From the NCBI GenBank assembly GCA_002505405.1, contig DAVD01000012.1:48347-112346 (forward strand): a DNA stretch of 64,000 nucleotides, given 5' to 3'. Source of the DNA: Candidatus Poseidonia alphae. GTDB taxonomy: Archaea; Thermoplasmatota; Poseidoniia; Poseidoniales; Poseidoniaceae. How positions within the stretch are numbered: position 1 is the stretch's first letter; each line of letters opens with the position of its first letter. Position numbers and translations under genes: made by a program. Shown piece after piece: positions 34,801 through 42,752 of this stretch. The notes beneath the pieces were generated by a model. That model had not been told where the DNA came from. It was given only the letters and a program-made list of their open reading frames with translations, and did no database searches.

Positions 34801-36144
34801 GCCTTGGGTCAACTGAGGAAGGAGGAGCGAACTGTCCATGTCGTAATCGTGATCGATGATGGTCGCATTGGTGAGGTCCAAGAGACCGTTGTGATTCTCC
34901 TCATTCCAAGATGTAAGGCGATTTTCAATTGAGCGGTGTCCAGTGCTACGTGTGGCAATGAAATCGAGGTCTCCATCGTTATCAAAATCGCCGTACACTG
35001 AATCCGTTCCGAGTCCATCAAAGCGCGTCACCAGCTCTGCAAAGGCCCCGTTTGGCGAATACTGCAGTTGGATGCATTGGCCTGTGGTATCCACCACGAC
35101 CAACTTGTATGGGTTCAATTCACCATTAAACCGAGCCAGGTACATTGCCGTCAAAGAGGCTGTTGTAGTGCCTTGAGGAGTTTCGTAAACAACGGCCGAA
35201 TCTACGCTTGAAAACCCGTTGGACTTGGTGCTAAATTCTGCAATATCAACTCCTCCACCGGTTCGGATGGTTACCAAGTCTGCATATCCATCATCGGCAA
35301 CATCTCCAATATCCAAATCAATGACTGAAGAGGGGAGCGTAAAATTGGCCCGGGTTGGAAAGTTACCTGTGGTGCCGTTGTAGATGTGGATGCAGAGCAA
35401 ACTGTCCACCGGTGCATACGTGACCACGTCTTCAAAGGAATCACCGTTCAAATCGGCAACCATCACCCGGGTAGCATTCGTACATGTTGGAACCCATGAT
35501 GTGTTGGAAACGCCCGTAGTATTGGTATAACTCATGACCGTGAAGGCGGTCCCAACTCCGGTACTTGCATTTGAGGACGAAAGAAGGATGGCGTCTGCCA
35601 GACTGTTGTTTTCGATGTCACCAATGGCCGTATCGGTTATCGGCCCCAATGGAAAGAAGCCGCCAGTCAAAGTAGGTTCAAACCCAACGGTCATTCGAGC
35701 ATCGGTTATTGCAGAACCGTAAGGAAGAAGGAAGTCGGAAGTGTTGGTACTGGCTTGGATGGGCCCATTTGGTTCGATGGCTAATGCAGATGAGTTGTTT
35801 CCATCTGCAAACATCGTCTGCAATCCAAAGTCTCCGTAACCGGTTTGATTGAATTCCCACTCATTCTCTCCGTTTTGGTCGAGGTCCAGCCAAACCTTAC
35901 CCGGCGACTGGGTTGTTCCAGAATCGGGAGAGAGGAAGAAAAGAGACTGTTCGATCGTAGTGTTTCGCTCCAAATCAAACCCAATTGAGGTGTGTGTGCC
36001 CCCGTTCATGGTGATTGTTTCTTGGGCTGTACCCGTGGAAAAAACAGAAATGGTGGTGGATTGGGCGCTAGCAAACATAACTGACCAGCCAGGGCCAACC
36101 ATCATCAAAACAAGCAGGGTTCCCAGAATTTGACGGGATTTCAT
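31807..36144 (-). CDS. large surface protein: FG-GAP repeats, fibronectin III, one TM, Trp-rich tail
   Basis: A 1445-residue exported protein. Residues 1-27 are a signal peptide. Residues about 160-560 hold FG-GAP/VCBS-type calcium repeats: VADLNGDSFEDVV, YGDFDNDGDLDFIAT and DFGDFDGDGIREHIV. Fibronectin-III-like domains follow near 690-900 (LELGWQNQTDFGDDLLQFII, YDYYVRSVHQYG), then Ig-like domains. A single TM helix lies near 1280-1300 (VLVGIGIVIFVAAAIGGAIF). The cytoplasmic tail of about 145 residues is acidic and ends in a Trp-rich motif. Many N-x-S/T sites suggest glycosylation. An adhesin or cell-surface carbohydrate-binding role is plausible; no enzyme domain is visible. Confidence 0.82.
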   Translation of the reverse strand: MKSRQILGTLLVLMMVGPGWSVMFASAQSTTISVFSTGTAQETITMNGGTHTSIGFDLERNTTIEQSLFFLSPDSGTTQSPGKVWLDLDQNGENEWEFNQTGYGDFGLQTMFADGNNSSALAIEPNGPIQASTNTSDFLLPYGSAITDARMTVGFEPTLTGGFFPLGPITDTAIGDIENNSLADAILLSSSNASTGVGTAFTVMSYTNTTGVSNTSWVPTCTNATRVMVADLNGDSFEDVVTYAPVDSLLCIHIYNGTTGNFPTRANFTLPSSVIDLDIGDVADDGYADLVTIRTGGGVDIAEFSTKSNGFSSVDSAVVYETPQGTTTASLTAMYLARFNGELNPYKLVVVDTTGQCIQLQYSPNGAFAELVTRFDGLGTDSVYGDFDNDGDLDFIATRSTGHRSIENRLTSWNEENHNGLLDLTNATIIDHDYDMDSSLLLPQLTQGDGISSTLDGNFTAYNFRTYGSNKGRVNSSASAILEPWTMPKSIDFGDFDGDGIREHIVVAGEGSQHGVFIGAWHEIGYDVDHNSMADYTASGYAGNGSNGLAPLQILDPVNNLSTQLSAMSFSWPWITDGYGIQMSPVNFSLSTLAGGMFTFTDLNITYDAEFQVNLNPHPSRNLTNVLNQQMTGGSGTLNVPLLFSSTRNGSFEISNPTIAYTEGAPNIALPPTPILQINQLNSTSLELGWQNQTDFGDDLLQFIIYRVGQNQDLDLLDTYSSSISNFTIDMNFSPGEQYDYYVRSVHQYGVTSNLSAPLSITVPYPPPQSYIPNVTAVDRPSDSGGALDITWSPGHSSVNEHQIYVSAVNFTSLNGMSASMTTAASVFNSTLSVDNEGNALLDGTPYFVTVVGVDQFGNFSYDATAFGPVFTRNDSALTTSLDVTYLGFTSDETTSHVLLKKNGALDVTAHLHENGSGVVGADLTLNILGENDNFTLVETTNESGIAVFSIPNLTTLGPIEALGQMTLSVSYEGSQGGLIDRPLTPAFNQSSAFGVVDVSFTTVEPILLTENASFSTVLLVNADIAEQQVLLANMVVGWIANDENGSEVSAGIGEVRGNEMELSGIGAYGGFLHIHLDTFTPYYYTEGMAVMIDFEGSPAVEENQTNSSSNTSNETTFPDATLAGTIDCGTATYAWEQNSTDERITCTITNPNPFDVLLGFSWKVTPTTPPPVTFEAPFGVGSAPIFTISAEASVQVEFSPIRNGPSDGLFPGIQGVGYVVYFSCSEFGGANQCDSMTTPTASTEGELRWTLSEKLVVDTDNTNDGQSNDEGDGASSSMTPVLVGIGIVIFVAAAIGGAIFMRSRLDDDFDEDDEEDYYAEAMAAPDVSPGPKSLDLNASKSLDSLKAEGKELHEEAPEGIESSMLGSSADAFQFGATAEETRLETGAEDTHEEEHSSEEEWTEEATEENDGISMDENGTEWWEDEEGVWWYREEGWEDWAVWED

Positions 36145-36203
36145 CTCAAGGCCTCAAGGTTGGCTGCGCATTACCTGTTATGTTTGTTTTGTCGCGTTGA
36201 ACG

Positions 36204-36212
36204 CTTAAATTT
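36204..36212. promoter_or_regulatory. AT-rich element between divergent genes, possible shared TATA box
   Basis: CTTAAATTT lies about 60 bp before the start of the FG-GAP surface protein (minus) and 47 bp before the GTG of the winged-helix-like gene (plus). It is nearly symmetric, so it could serve either direction. It is the only clear TATA-like element in this 114-bp region. Confidence 0.4.
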
Positions 36213-36258
36213 TCTAAAAATGTATCATTTTTCACAACATAAGGTTATGAAGGATTGA

Positions 36259-36777
36259 GTGTCGTTATTGGTCAAGAGGCGATTATTTTTGCGACTTACA
36301 GTTCAAGCCGGTGACATTGAGATTAATCTCGAAGGCGCCGCCATTCAAATTGACGAACAATTGGCTGCGGCCAAGATTGACCACACATGGACCATGCTCC
36401 TCGAACGCATCCGAGAGGCAAGAGAAAACGCACTTGAAGCCGCTGTGAATGCGGCAAGAGATGCCGGACTGCCAGAACGAGGGTCTGCGTTCCGCGCCCT
36501 TCTGGACAATTGTGCATTGTCGCGGAAACCTGACCAAGTGTTGGGCGCCATACACTACTTGCGCGACGTAGAGGGTATTAGCGACAGTCCACCTCGTGTG
36601 GTCAACCAATTGTTTAGTGATGCAGGCATTGACCCACCAGGCAACCTCTCCCTCTACCTCAACCGTCTGAAGGAAAGGAATTTCCTCATCGTCCCTCGTG
36701 GAAAGGATGAGAAAAATCGATTCGCAATCCTTACACCCGAAGGCCAAGCACACTTGGACAAGCGCTCCGGCGCTTGA
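36259..36777 (+). CDS. small protein with probable C-terminal winged helix
   Basis: A 172-residue protein. An N-terminal strand region (VQAGDIEINLEGAAIQI) is followed by a helical linker. A C-terminal half then has the pattern of a winged helix: helices around SDSPPRVVNQLFSDAGIDPP and LSLYLNRLKERNFLIVPRG, then a wing-like strand FAILTPEGQAHL. A DNA-binding or regulatory role is likely, but the target is unknown. The start is GTG 36259 with AAGGA upstream. It is followed after nine bases by the pentapeptide-repeat gene. Confidence 0.6.
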   Translation: MSLLVKRRLFLRLTVQAGDIEINLEGAAIQIDEQLAAAKIDHTWTMLLERIREARENALEAAVNAARDAGLPERGSAFRALLDNCALSRKPDQVLGAIHYLRDVEGISDSPPRVVNQLFSDAGIDPPGNLSLYLNRLKERNFLIVPRGKDEKNRFAILTPEGQAHLDKRSGA

Positions 36778-36786
36778 GGTGCTCAA

Positions 36787-37230
36787 ATGGTCATGTCCGG
36801 TGGAGGAAAAGGCGATCCTCGGGACGATGAGACAACTTCTGAAGAAGCCGAAGTGCTGGATTGGTCTTTTCAAAACAAGACCGAATCGCTCGTGAGAAAG
36901 GGGCGTCACACCGGTTCAAATTTCCGAAGGACCATCTTTGACAGGGCCGACCTAACCGAAGGGGATTTTACCCACTGTGACTTTCGTCGTGCTTCGATGG
37001 TTGATACCGATTTGATGAAATCTTCATTCGACCACTCGGATTTCCGTGGTGCTGATTTGAGAAAAGCAAGACTGAACCTTTCAAATTTTAAGAATTGTAA
37101 ATTCAAGGGTGCCGACTTACGTGGAATACGAGGCAAATACGCGATCTGGCAGGGTAGCGATTGGTGGAACGCCACCATGGACGACGAATTGCGAAAGGCC
37201 CTTGCCAAAAAATGGCCAAAGCCTGAATGA
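36787..37230 (+). CDS. pentapeptide-repeat protein
   Basis: A 147-residue protein. Residues about 40-125 are built from A(D/N)LxX-type five-residue units: SNFRRTIFDRADLTEGDF, DFRRASMVDTDLMKSSFD and ADLRKARLNLSNF, then FKGADLRGI. Such repeats fold into a right-handed quadrilateral beta helix. Some family members mimic DNA and protect gyrase, but most have no known function, and this short one cannot be assigned. GAGGTG stands five bases before the ATG and overlaps the preceding stop region, so it is probably cotranscribed with the winged-helix-like gene. Confidence 0.8.
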   Translation: MVMSGGGKGDPRDDETTSEEAEVLDWSFQNKTESLVRKGRHTGSNFRRTIFDRADLTEGDFTHCDFRRASMVDTDLMKSSFDHSDFRGADLRKARLNLSNFKNCKFKGADLRGIRGKYAIWQGSDWWNATMDDELRKALAKKWPKPE

Positions 37231-37255
37231 ACCATTCACTGCACAACTGATTGAA

Positions 37256-38005
37256 TCAGTCATCCTTTTCCTTCAATCCGGTAGCATTGATATCGCCAGC
37301 GATTGCACTGTCCTGAATGTTGTAAGTAATATTCTGAACAACTGTGGTTGACTTTGCTTTCTCCAACTCATCCTGCATATGCGTTTTTTCAAGTTCAGCC
37401 CGAGTGACTGTTTGCTGTAAACGTTGTATTTCATCATTGACTGATTCGTCTTGTACCACAATGACTTGGAGGTTGAGAGCCATCCGAGCTTTGGTGTTCA
37501 AGAGAGGTAACGCTGTTACCGCGAGACATAAGGACATGATCGCTCCACAAAGATACACCCATATTTCGTAAGTCAGCATCATAGCGTCACCCAAGTGCAT
37601 TTGAGCTGAATCGTTGATGAGATAACTTCCATAAACGCCGGAAATCAGGCCAAGCACTGCTCCCGTTACACAGAGATACGCTCCGTTGATGTTCAATCGA
37701 TGCAAGAGAGGCGTCCCAATAAGCAAGCAAATCGTTGCTATTGCCAGCCCAATTGAACGGATCAGGTATCCCTTATTTGTTTGAACTTCATCTTCAAAGG
37801 CTCTAAAGTCGTCCACGGATGTTGGCTCTCCACCCTGACTGTTTGGAGTCGCCAGGAAGGTATCAACCTGGGAATCCGTAAGCCCGCCTTGGTGCTGAAG
37901 CCAGTCTTGATAGGAGAACCCCGCCAGTAAAAGCGCGCTGAAAAAGAGGATGATGGCGATGTTCTTCGGCCCTCGCGTGTCTGGTTTAATGCCTTCATTA
38001 TTCAT
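37256..38005 (-). CDS. four-helix membrane protein with coiled coil and NITYNIQDS tail
   Basis: A 249-residue membrane protein. Hydrophobic helices lie near residues 16-34, 80-100, 107-128 and 145-168, with an extracytoplasmic loop between the first two. A cytoplasmic coiled coil covers about 185-222. The C-terminal tail reads VVQNITYNIQDSAIAGDIN, a strand-like motif I recall from other archaeal membrane proteins. It might be a short beta-interaction element. Function is unknown. Its start overlaps the thioesterase stop by eight bases. Confidence 0.65.
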   Translation of the reverse strand: MNNEGIKPDTRGPKNIAIILFFSALLLAGFSYQDWLQHQGGLTDSQVDTFLATPNSQGGEPTSVDDFRAFEDEVQTNKGYLIRSIGLAIATICLLIGTPLLHRLNINGAYLCVTGAVLGLISGVYGSYLINDSAQMHLGDAMMLTYEIWVYLCGAIMSLCLAVTALPLLNTKARMALNLQVIVVQDESVNDEIQRLQQTVTRAELEKTHMQDELEKAKSTTVVQNITYNIQDSAIAGDINATGLKEKDD

Positions 38006-38426
38006 TATCTACCCCTCCATCTAAATGGTTGAGCAGTCCCGTTTTGAGGCGCTCTGGAATCGGTGTTGGCTTCAGCGTATCCATGTCAACACAAACGGTG
38101 GTTTGGGATGATGACCAAACAAGATCTGCGTGTTGATTGATGAAACGATATTCCCAGACCAACGATGTGGTCCCGATATGGGAAATTGATATATGCGCTG
38201 AAATACGGTCGCCATACCTCATTGGCGCTTTGAATTCCGACGCGATGTTGATCACGGGAAAACCAACTTTCAGTTCTCCAAGAACCGTTGGATAATCCAC
38301 ACCGCACATCTCTGGCCAAGTGGCTTCAAACACCCGATGTGCCAGGTCGTAGATTCTTGGGAAGTAGGCGATATTGGCCAAATCGACCATCGGGAATTCC
38401 ACGGAGCGTTCAATCACTACGGCCAT
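37998..38426 (-). CDS. acyl-CoA thioesterase, hot-dog fold (YbgC/4HBT type)
   Basis: A 142-residue hot-dog protein. VEFPMVDLANIAYFPRIYDLAHRVFE contains the 4HBT-type catalytic Asp position before the central helix. Strands with MRYGDRISAHISISHIG and LVWSSSQTTVCVDMDT follow. It probably hydrolyses acyl-CoA thioesters in the cytoplasm. The length is normal for the family. It is transcribed with the membrane protein downstream (8-bp overlap). Confidence 0.8.
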   Translation of the reverse strand: MAVVIERSVEFPMVDLANIAYFPRIYDLAHRVFEATWPEMCGVDYPTVLGELKVGFPVINIASEFKAPMRYGDRISAHISISHIGTTSLVWEYRFINQHADLVWSSSQTTVCVDMDTLKPTPIPERLKTGLLNHLDGGVDNE

Positions 38427-38492
38427 GGACTTTCCAGGCGTCTCAATTCAATGAACCCTTGTACGAAACAGGGCGTTGTATCACCCTCGCGC

Positions 38493-38499
38493 TTATATT
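38493..38499 (+). promoter_or_regulatory. TATA box of tRNA-Arg
   Basis: TTATATT is centred about 26 bp before the first base of the mature tRNA, the standard archaeal spacing for a transcript starting at or near the tRNA 5' end. Confidence 0.65.
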
Positions 38500-38521
38500 G
38501 GGGCGGCTGGTCGGCCAAATT

Positions 38522-38598
38522 GGCCCTATAGTGTAGCTTGGATATCACAGAGGCTTGCGGAGCCTCGAACCCGTGTTCGAATCGCGGTGGGGCCGCCA
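38522..38598 (+). tRNA. tRNA-Arg (anticodon GCG)
   Basis: A full cloverleaf can be drawn. The acceptor GGCCCTA pairs with TGGGGCC. The anticodon stem GAGGC/GCCTC carries loop TTGCGGA, giving anticodon GCG for CGC/CGU Arg codons. The T arm is CCGTG-TTCGAAT-CGCGG, the variable loop has four bases, and the discriminator is G. CCA is encoded at 38596-38598. No intron is seen. Confidence 0.92.
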
Positions 38599-38615
38599 TT
38601 CAACCATGAATCAGC

Positions 38616-39581
38616 TCAAGCAAGAGCCAAGTTACGAATCTGCTCATCAAGAAGAGCGACGGTTGTTGCTTCTTCTTCAGTGATGGTTTCATCGTAAAAA
38701 GATTGAATCGTTGCAGGGTCGTAATCCTCACTCTCAATGGTTGTCAACAACTTCTTGGCGAGAGGGGGGTAAACTGAGGCGACCTTTCTGACAAAAATGG
38801 GGTCTGTCTGCCACTCGGATGAGTTGCGAAGAATTGCAGGAGATTCGGATAGATGGTCGATGAGGTCAAAGAAGCCGCAAAGCGTGTAATGTTGGGAGGT
38901 TTCGGCTAGATGGTCATCAAACATGTCATTCCACCAACTTTGACGTGACTTTGAGTATTCTATCTTGAAGCCGCGAGCCAGTGGATTTCCAAAAGAAACG
39001 CGCCACTTCCATCCGTTTGTACCTCTCAAGGTAAAATGGTCAGATTTGGGGTCCAAACGCCCACCGTATTTCATGAAAAGATGTTCTGACAAGGATTCGG
39101 TGAGGGGACTCTCTCTTAACCCGTACATGGCGTACAATGCATGGCGTAGAGGGCCCATGTTTTCTTGAAGCCATGTCGACTCATCGTTCATGAGCCCCAG
39201 CAAATATGCTCCAAGGAGGTCGTATGCAGGCATTGAACCGTTGATTTGGACTTGAACGCATGCAGTTTTTGGTTGGTCGACAAGAGTTCCTTTGGGGTGG
39301 ATTTCAACCTGGTCAAAAGAACTGTAATCAAAGGGGTTGTTCATTTTGTTGAGAAACCCGCCCATGTCAACACGATAGGTTGCAAGCGTTCCATTTACAA
39401 TGATTCGACCAGCCTTGTCGAGAAACATTCGGTCTTGGTTTCGGGCTACGATACTGCTGACTAACTTTGCAGCCCGATTGGTTGCTTGAGCAGCCTCCAA
39501 CATTTGGTTCAACAGCAATTCCCTTCGGTAATCTTGGACAACTTCACTCGCTTGGTTTTCTTCTTCATCGTCCGGACTCAT
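38616..39581 (-). CDS. hypothetical protein
   Basis: A 321-residue soluble acidic protein. Helices dominate residues 1-55 and the C-terminal 80 residues; the middle looks like mixed alpha/beta with FTLRGTNGWKWRVSFGNPLARG. I recognise no family. It is last in a head-to-tail run of five minus-strand genes (42250 to 38616) with gaps of about 32-49 bp. Its end lies 17 bp from the 3' end of tRNA-Arg. Confidence 0.6.
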   Translation of the reverse strand: MSPDDEEENQASEVVQDYRRELLLNQMLEAAQATNRAAKLVSSIVARNQDRMFLDKAGRIIVNGTLATYRVDMGGFLNKMNNPFDYSSFDQVEIHPKGTLVDQPKTACVQVQINGSMPAYDLLGAYLLGLMNDESTWLQENMGPLRHALYAMYGLRESPLTESLSEHLFMKYGGRLDPKSDHFTLRGTNGWKWRVSFGNPLARGFKIEYSKSRQSWWNDMFDDHLAETSQHYTLCGFFDLIDHLSESPAILRNSSEWQTDPIFVRKVASVYPPLAKKLLTTIESEDYDPATIQSFYDETITEEEATTVALLDEQIRNLALA

Positions 39582-39613
39582 GGTTTAGATGGCCCGTAAG
39601 GATATATGAACCC

Positions 39614-40276
39614 TCAAGGCCATTCCACAATTTCCCACTGGTATGAGTGCGCGTGCTTTCGTAGAGACCCTTCTGGGTTAACAGCAATTGCATGCCCGCA
39701 GAGCTTCATAAACCACGAATCTGCAAGGGTATTTCCATATCCATAACATTGACTGAGGTCGTGATTGTTTTCCCTCGCATCCAATTCCACTACGGGGACT
39801 TTGCCTTTGCGACGGGGGACGCTCCAACCCCGCTCAGAACCTGACAAAATGCCTGTTCGCTCGCTTGGCCCGCAACCGTACACTGCGTCCATGTTGAGAA
39901 CCTGAGCCATCGCTTCAGCCATGGGAGCAACGGTAGCCGTAACAAGGATCAAACGGTGGCCTTGATCACGATGCCACTGCAGTCGTTCCCAAGCTCCCGC
40001 TGAAACATGTTCTTTCAAGACATGTTCAGCCAAGTGCTCTGAATAGTTCTCAAGGACTTCCCATGACGCTAGAGATAGGTGGCCGCGGTTTCGGGCCGCA
40101 TCGTAAACAGAACGACCTCGTAATAAATTGGTCAAAAAACCAGATGTCCATGCTACTGCACCCCATGGAATACGCCATGGACGACGTTTAGCGAGATGAG
40201 CCGTGAGGGTTTTTTCGCTGGACGCATTGAGGAGCGTTCCATCGAGGTCGAAATAAGCAGCGATTTGCCCCTCCAT
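39614..40276 (-). CDS. HAD-superfamily phosphatase, subfamily IB (SerB-like)
   Basis: A 220-residue haloacid-dehalogenase-type hydrolase. Motif I is YFDLDGTLL near residues 8-16, motif II is LVTATVAP, the motif III Lys lies in RRKGKVPVV, and motif IV is YGYGNTLADSWFM. A helical cap sits between motifs I and II, as in subfamily IB (phosphoserine phosphatase and PGP-like enzymes). The substrate cannot be given. Confidence 0.82.
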   Translation of the reverse strand: MEGQIAAYFDLDGTLLNASSEKTLTAHLAKRRPWRIPWGAVAWTSGFLTNLLRGRSVYDAARNRGHLSLASWEVLENYSEHLAEHVLKEHVSAGAWERLQWHRDQGHRLILVTATVAPMAEAMAQVLNMDAVYGCGPSERTGILSGSERGWSVPRRKGKVPVVELDARENNHDLSQCYGYGNTLADSWFMKLCGHAIAVNPEGSLRKHAHSYQWEIVEWP

Positions 40277-40325
40277 ATTGGTGCTGATGAGCGGGCCCTA
40301 CATGAGACAAACCCACAATTCTCCT

Positions 40326-40613
40326 TTATTGGCTTGATTTTTTAGAAGGCTCATCGCCAATCAAACCGTACACGCGGCGACCAGCACGATGGTCCTGCCA
40401 CCACGTGAGGGTGGCACCAAGATGTCGTGTGATGAAGAAACCTACTTTTCTTGGAGTAAGGCCGTGGTTGCGCATCCCTTGATCGTGGTTCAAATTAGCG
40501 ACGATGGCTTGGGCAGAACAGCCTGGATTCGCTGAAACAAAATGTCGAACCTCACGACACATACGGTTGAATCGTGCTCTTTTTTGACTGCCTATACCTG
40601 TCCTGTTTGACAT
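40326..40613 (-). CDS. small basic protein, possible winged-helix DNA-binding
   Basis: A 95-residue basic protein (ATG at 40613, three codons inside a longer frame). AQAIVANLNHDQGMRNHGLTP reads like a helix-turn-helix, followed by KVGFFITRHLG and a wing-like GRRVYGLIG. Family unknown. It stands between the HAD gene and a second small unknown gene. Confidence 0.5.
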   Translation of the reverse strand: MSNRTGIGSQKRARFNRMCREVRHFVSANPGCSAQAIVANLNHDQGMRNHGLTPRKVGFFITRHLGATLTWWQDHRAGRRVYGLIGDEPSKKSSQ

Positions 40614-40658
40614 AAACGGCAAAATCTTGTTGAACCGTTATCAAAGATTCGTTGGGGG

Positions 40659-41012
40659 TTACTCGAACGAAACGGATTGGGTGGTCTTCCAGTTAGCCGT
40701 GGCTAACTTCTTGGCTTTTCCATCAGCGATGATCGGGTGAATCTTGTTGAGCCGTCCGTGCATTCCATGGACGTGAAACTTCACGCGCAGTTCTGCTGCT
40801 CGGTCTCGGTGAAGGGCTTCGTCTTGCTCATCGTCGAGTTCGACTGAAGCAAGTTCATGGCCTTGATTTGCGCAACGCACAGAAAGGGTGTTGTTTGCAT
40901 AGAAGAGCGAGGGCCTGAAGTCCCAGTCGTCTGGATCATTCATCCAAACGGAGAGGTCAACAGACAAGGCGTCTCGAATCGTAACTCGGCTGACTTCAAC
41001 TGTATCGACCAT
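40659..41012 (-). CDS. hypothetical small protein
   Basis: A 117-residue protein (ATG at 41012 preferred; an upstream Met at 41021 is possible). It is mostly beta-type, for example LFYANNTLSVRCANQG and LRVKFHVHGMHGRL, with an acidic middle. I recognise no family. It follows the PKD lipoprotein gene by 47 bp. Confidence 0.5.
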   Translation of the reverse strand: MVDTVEVSRVTIRDALSVDLSVWMNDPDDWDFRPSLFYANNTLSVRCANQGHELASVELDDEQDEALHRDRAAELRVKFHVHGMHGRLNKIHPIIADGKAKKLATANWKTTQSVSFE

Positions 41013-41059
41013 GATGACCATTCCTTTCCAAGGCGCCCCTCTTCATACACCTTTCTCTT

Positions 41060-42250
41060 TCAAACGCTGGAATCGCTGACGGCTACTTCCGATAAAGAAG
41101 GCCTCATAACGGTGATTTTAACGCTCAAAACCCAATCGTTCCCCGGGTCGGGGTCTGGCTCTCCAAATATTGAATCGGGGTCGGATTGTTGAGCAACAAC
41201 CGACCAAATCCATTCGCCTTGGCCGGTTCGGTTTCCTCGGTCACCCAACAAGAAATTCAACAACTCTTCCTCTGAATCCGATACGAACAAACCTTCTTCA
41301 CCTGGTGAATTCATTTCATCAAGCGACATTTCAGCCGTTGCGGGTTCATTGGTGGTGTAATTTCCGGCTTGGGTTTGAGCAGTTTTTCTATAATTATCAT
41401 CAACGATATGGAGGACCAGTGAGAAGTTATCGTGTGGAGGTGCAATGTCTCGATCGAGTTCCAACAAAGCGTCAAAGGCGATGATGCGCCCGTTTTCGCC
41501 TGGTGTCAGATTCCCTTCCCATGTCTGACCCTGTTCAAGATACTCGTCCCAGGAAATGTCAATGGTTTCAGTGACCCAGACAACGTTGAACGTACGTGTT
41601 GTGATGTTCAATTCAAACGATTCTATCGCAAATGCTCCATCGCTGTCATCGATTCGAAGAATGCCATGAATCATGCCTGAAGTTGTTGTATCAAAGAGAA
41701 CTTCGGGCGTTAAAGCGTCCAAATCATTGAGTGGGTCTCCGTCTCCATTGGTATCGACCTTGATGTCAAAGTCCCAAGAGAAGGCCATTTGCCCGCCTTC
41801 CGGGTCGTAAGATTCCGAGGCATCGAACAGGGCTGAATCTCCAGCGCGAACCGATGTGGGCATGCTGATGTTGATGACCGGCGCTCCGTTAACCAAAACA
41901 GTCGCAACGGCATCGTCGGTTCCGCCTTGGTCGTTGGTAACGGTCAAACGAACGATGTATTGCCCGTGATTTGGGAACGCATGAGAGGTGAAACCCACTA
42001 CGGTTTCGGCGGTTGAGCCGTCACCAAAGTCCCAACTGTAGCCGGTGATGATTCCCTCAACAGCGGAGGAGTCTCGAGCGTCCAAGGTTACCATTTCGCC
42101 TTCTTGAATGAGGGTTGGGTAGGCTTCCAATGTGGCCCGAGGAGAAACCGTTGTGTCCAAGGCTTGCAAGCAACCGGACAGCAATGAAATGAGAACAAAG
42201 CCAACGGCAAAGGCGGTTGACACCTTTGTTCGCTTTAGGGAATGCTTCAT
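41060..42250 (-). CDS. lipoprotein with PKD domains
   Basis: A 396-residue exported protein. A basic N-terminus and hydrophobic core lead to LISLLSGCLQ, a lipobox-type cleavage site that would place a lipid on Cys near residue 26. One clear PKD domain follows (ITGYSWDFGDGSTAE near residues 60-70, then YIVRLTVTNDQGGTDDAVA), and a second diverged one near 140 (MAFSWDFDIKVDTNGDGDPL) carries a calcium-type Asp loop. The C-terminal half has beta character with an acidic end. A surface binding function is likely. ATG 42250 was chosen because it directly precedes the signal peptide. Confidence 0.75.
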   Translation of the reverse strand: MKHSLKRTKVSTAFAVGFVLISLLSGCLQALDTTVSPRATLEAYPTLIQEGEMVTLDARDSSAVEGIITGYSWDFGDGSTAETVVGFTSHAFPNHGQYIVRLTVTNDQGGTDDAVATVLVNGAPVINISMPTSVRAGDSALFDASESYDPEGGQMAFSWDFDIKVDTNGDGDPLNDLDALTPEVLFDTTTSGMIHGILRIDDSDGAFAIESFELNITTRTFNVVWVTETIDISWDEYLEQGQTWEGNLTPGENGRIIAFDALLELDRDIAPPHDNFSLVLHIVDDNYRKTAQTQAGNYTTNEPATAEMSLDEMNSPGEEGLFVSDSEEELLNFLLGDRGNRTGQGEWIWSVVAQQSDPDSIFGEPDPDPGNDWVLSVKITVMRPSLSEVAVSDSSV

Positions 42251-42296
42251 GTTAGAAACGACCGGCCCATCCTTTCTAACTGTTCGGTTGAAGTGA

Positions 42297-42686
42297 TTAA
42301 ACAGAAGCCCTGTTTTCATGCCCGTCGAAGACGACGGTTTCGGATATATCCCCTTCGACCATTGCATCTTCATAGGGGTCTTCAACCTCTGACACATCAT
42401 GGATTTCAACCTCATCTTGATGGGTAAATGACGGTGATGTACCTTCACTGAGCAAGTCTTCAATTTGAGCCTGACTGGCATCATAAGGCGCTGGAACGCT
42501 GTTCGCTAAGGGCTCCAAGACCGGGTCGTCTTCTTCGAACAGGGCGAGGGCTTCCGTTGCGCGTTTTTCCTGAGTGTGATGGAAGGTGGTCATGTCCTCC
42601 TCCAATACCGCAGGCTCTACAACAGGCGTATTACCTACAGAATCGGTTCTTCCTATGACTTGATTCAACCAACTTCGAAGCCCCAT
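42297..42686 (-). CDS. hypothetical acidic protein
   Basis: A 129-residue, strongly acidic protein, largely disordered in composition after the first 20 residues (MGLRSWLNQVIG). It has no recognised domain. It stands 46 bp before the PKD gene and is divergent from the exonuclease gene. Composition and gene spacing suggest a real gene, but support is modest. Confidence 0.45.
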   Translation of the reverse strand: MGLRSWLNQVIGRTDSVGNTPVVEPAVLEEDMTTFHHTQEKRATEALALFEEDDPVLEPLANSVPAPYDASQAQIEDLLSEGTSPSFTHQDEVEIHDVSEVEDPYEDAMVEGDISETVVFDGHENRASV

Positions 42687-42752
42687 ATTCCGCCCAAGGG
42701 CTCATCGGGTTTGAGAGTGATGTTCAAAGAGGAGCAGTTGCGGTGAAATGTC

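Noticed and set aside
36283..36909. 208-codon minus-strand open frame
   Set aside because: Antisense to the winged-helix-like gene and part of the pentapeptide gene, both of which have start signals.
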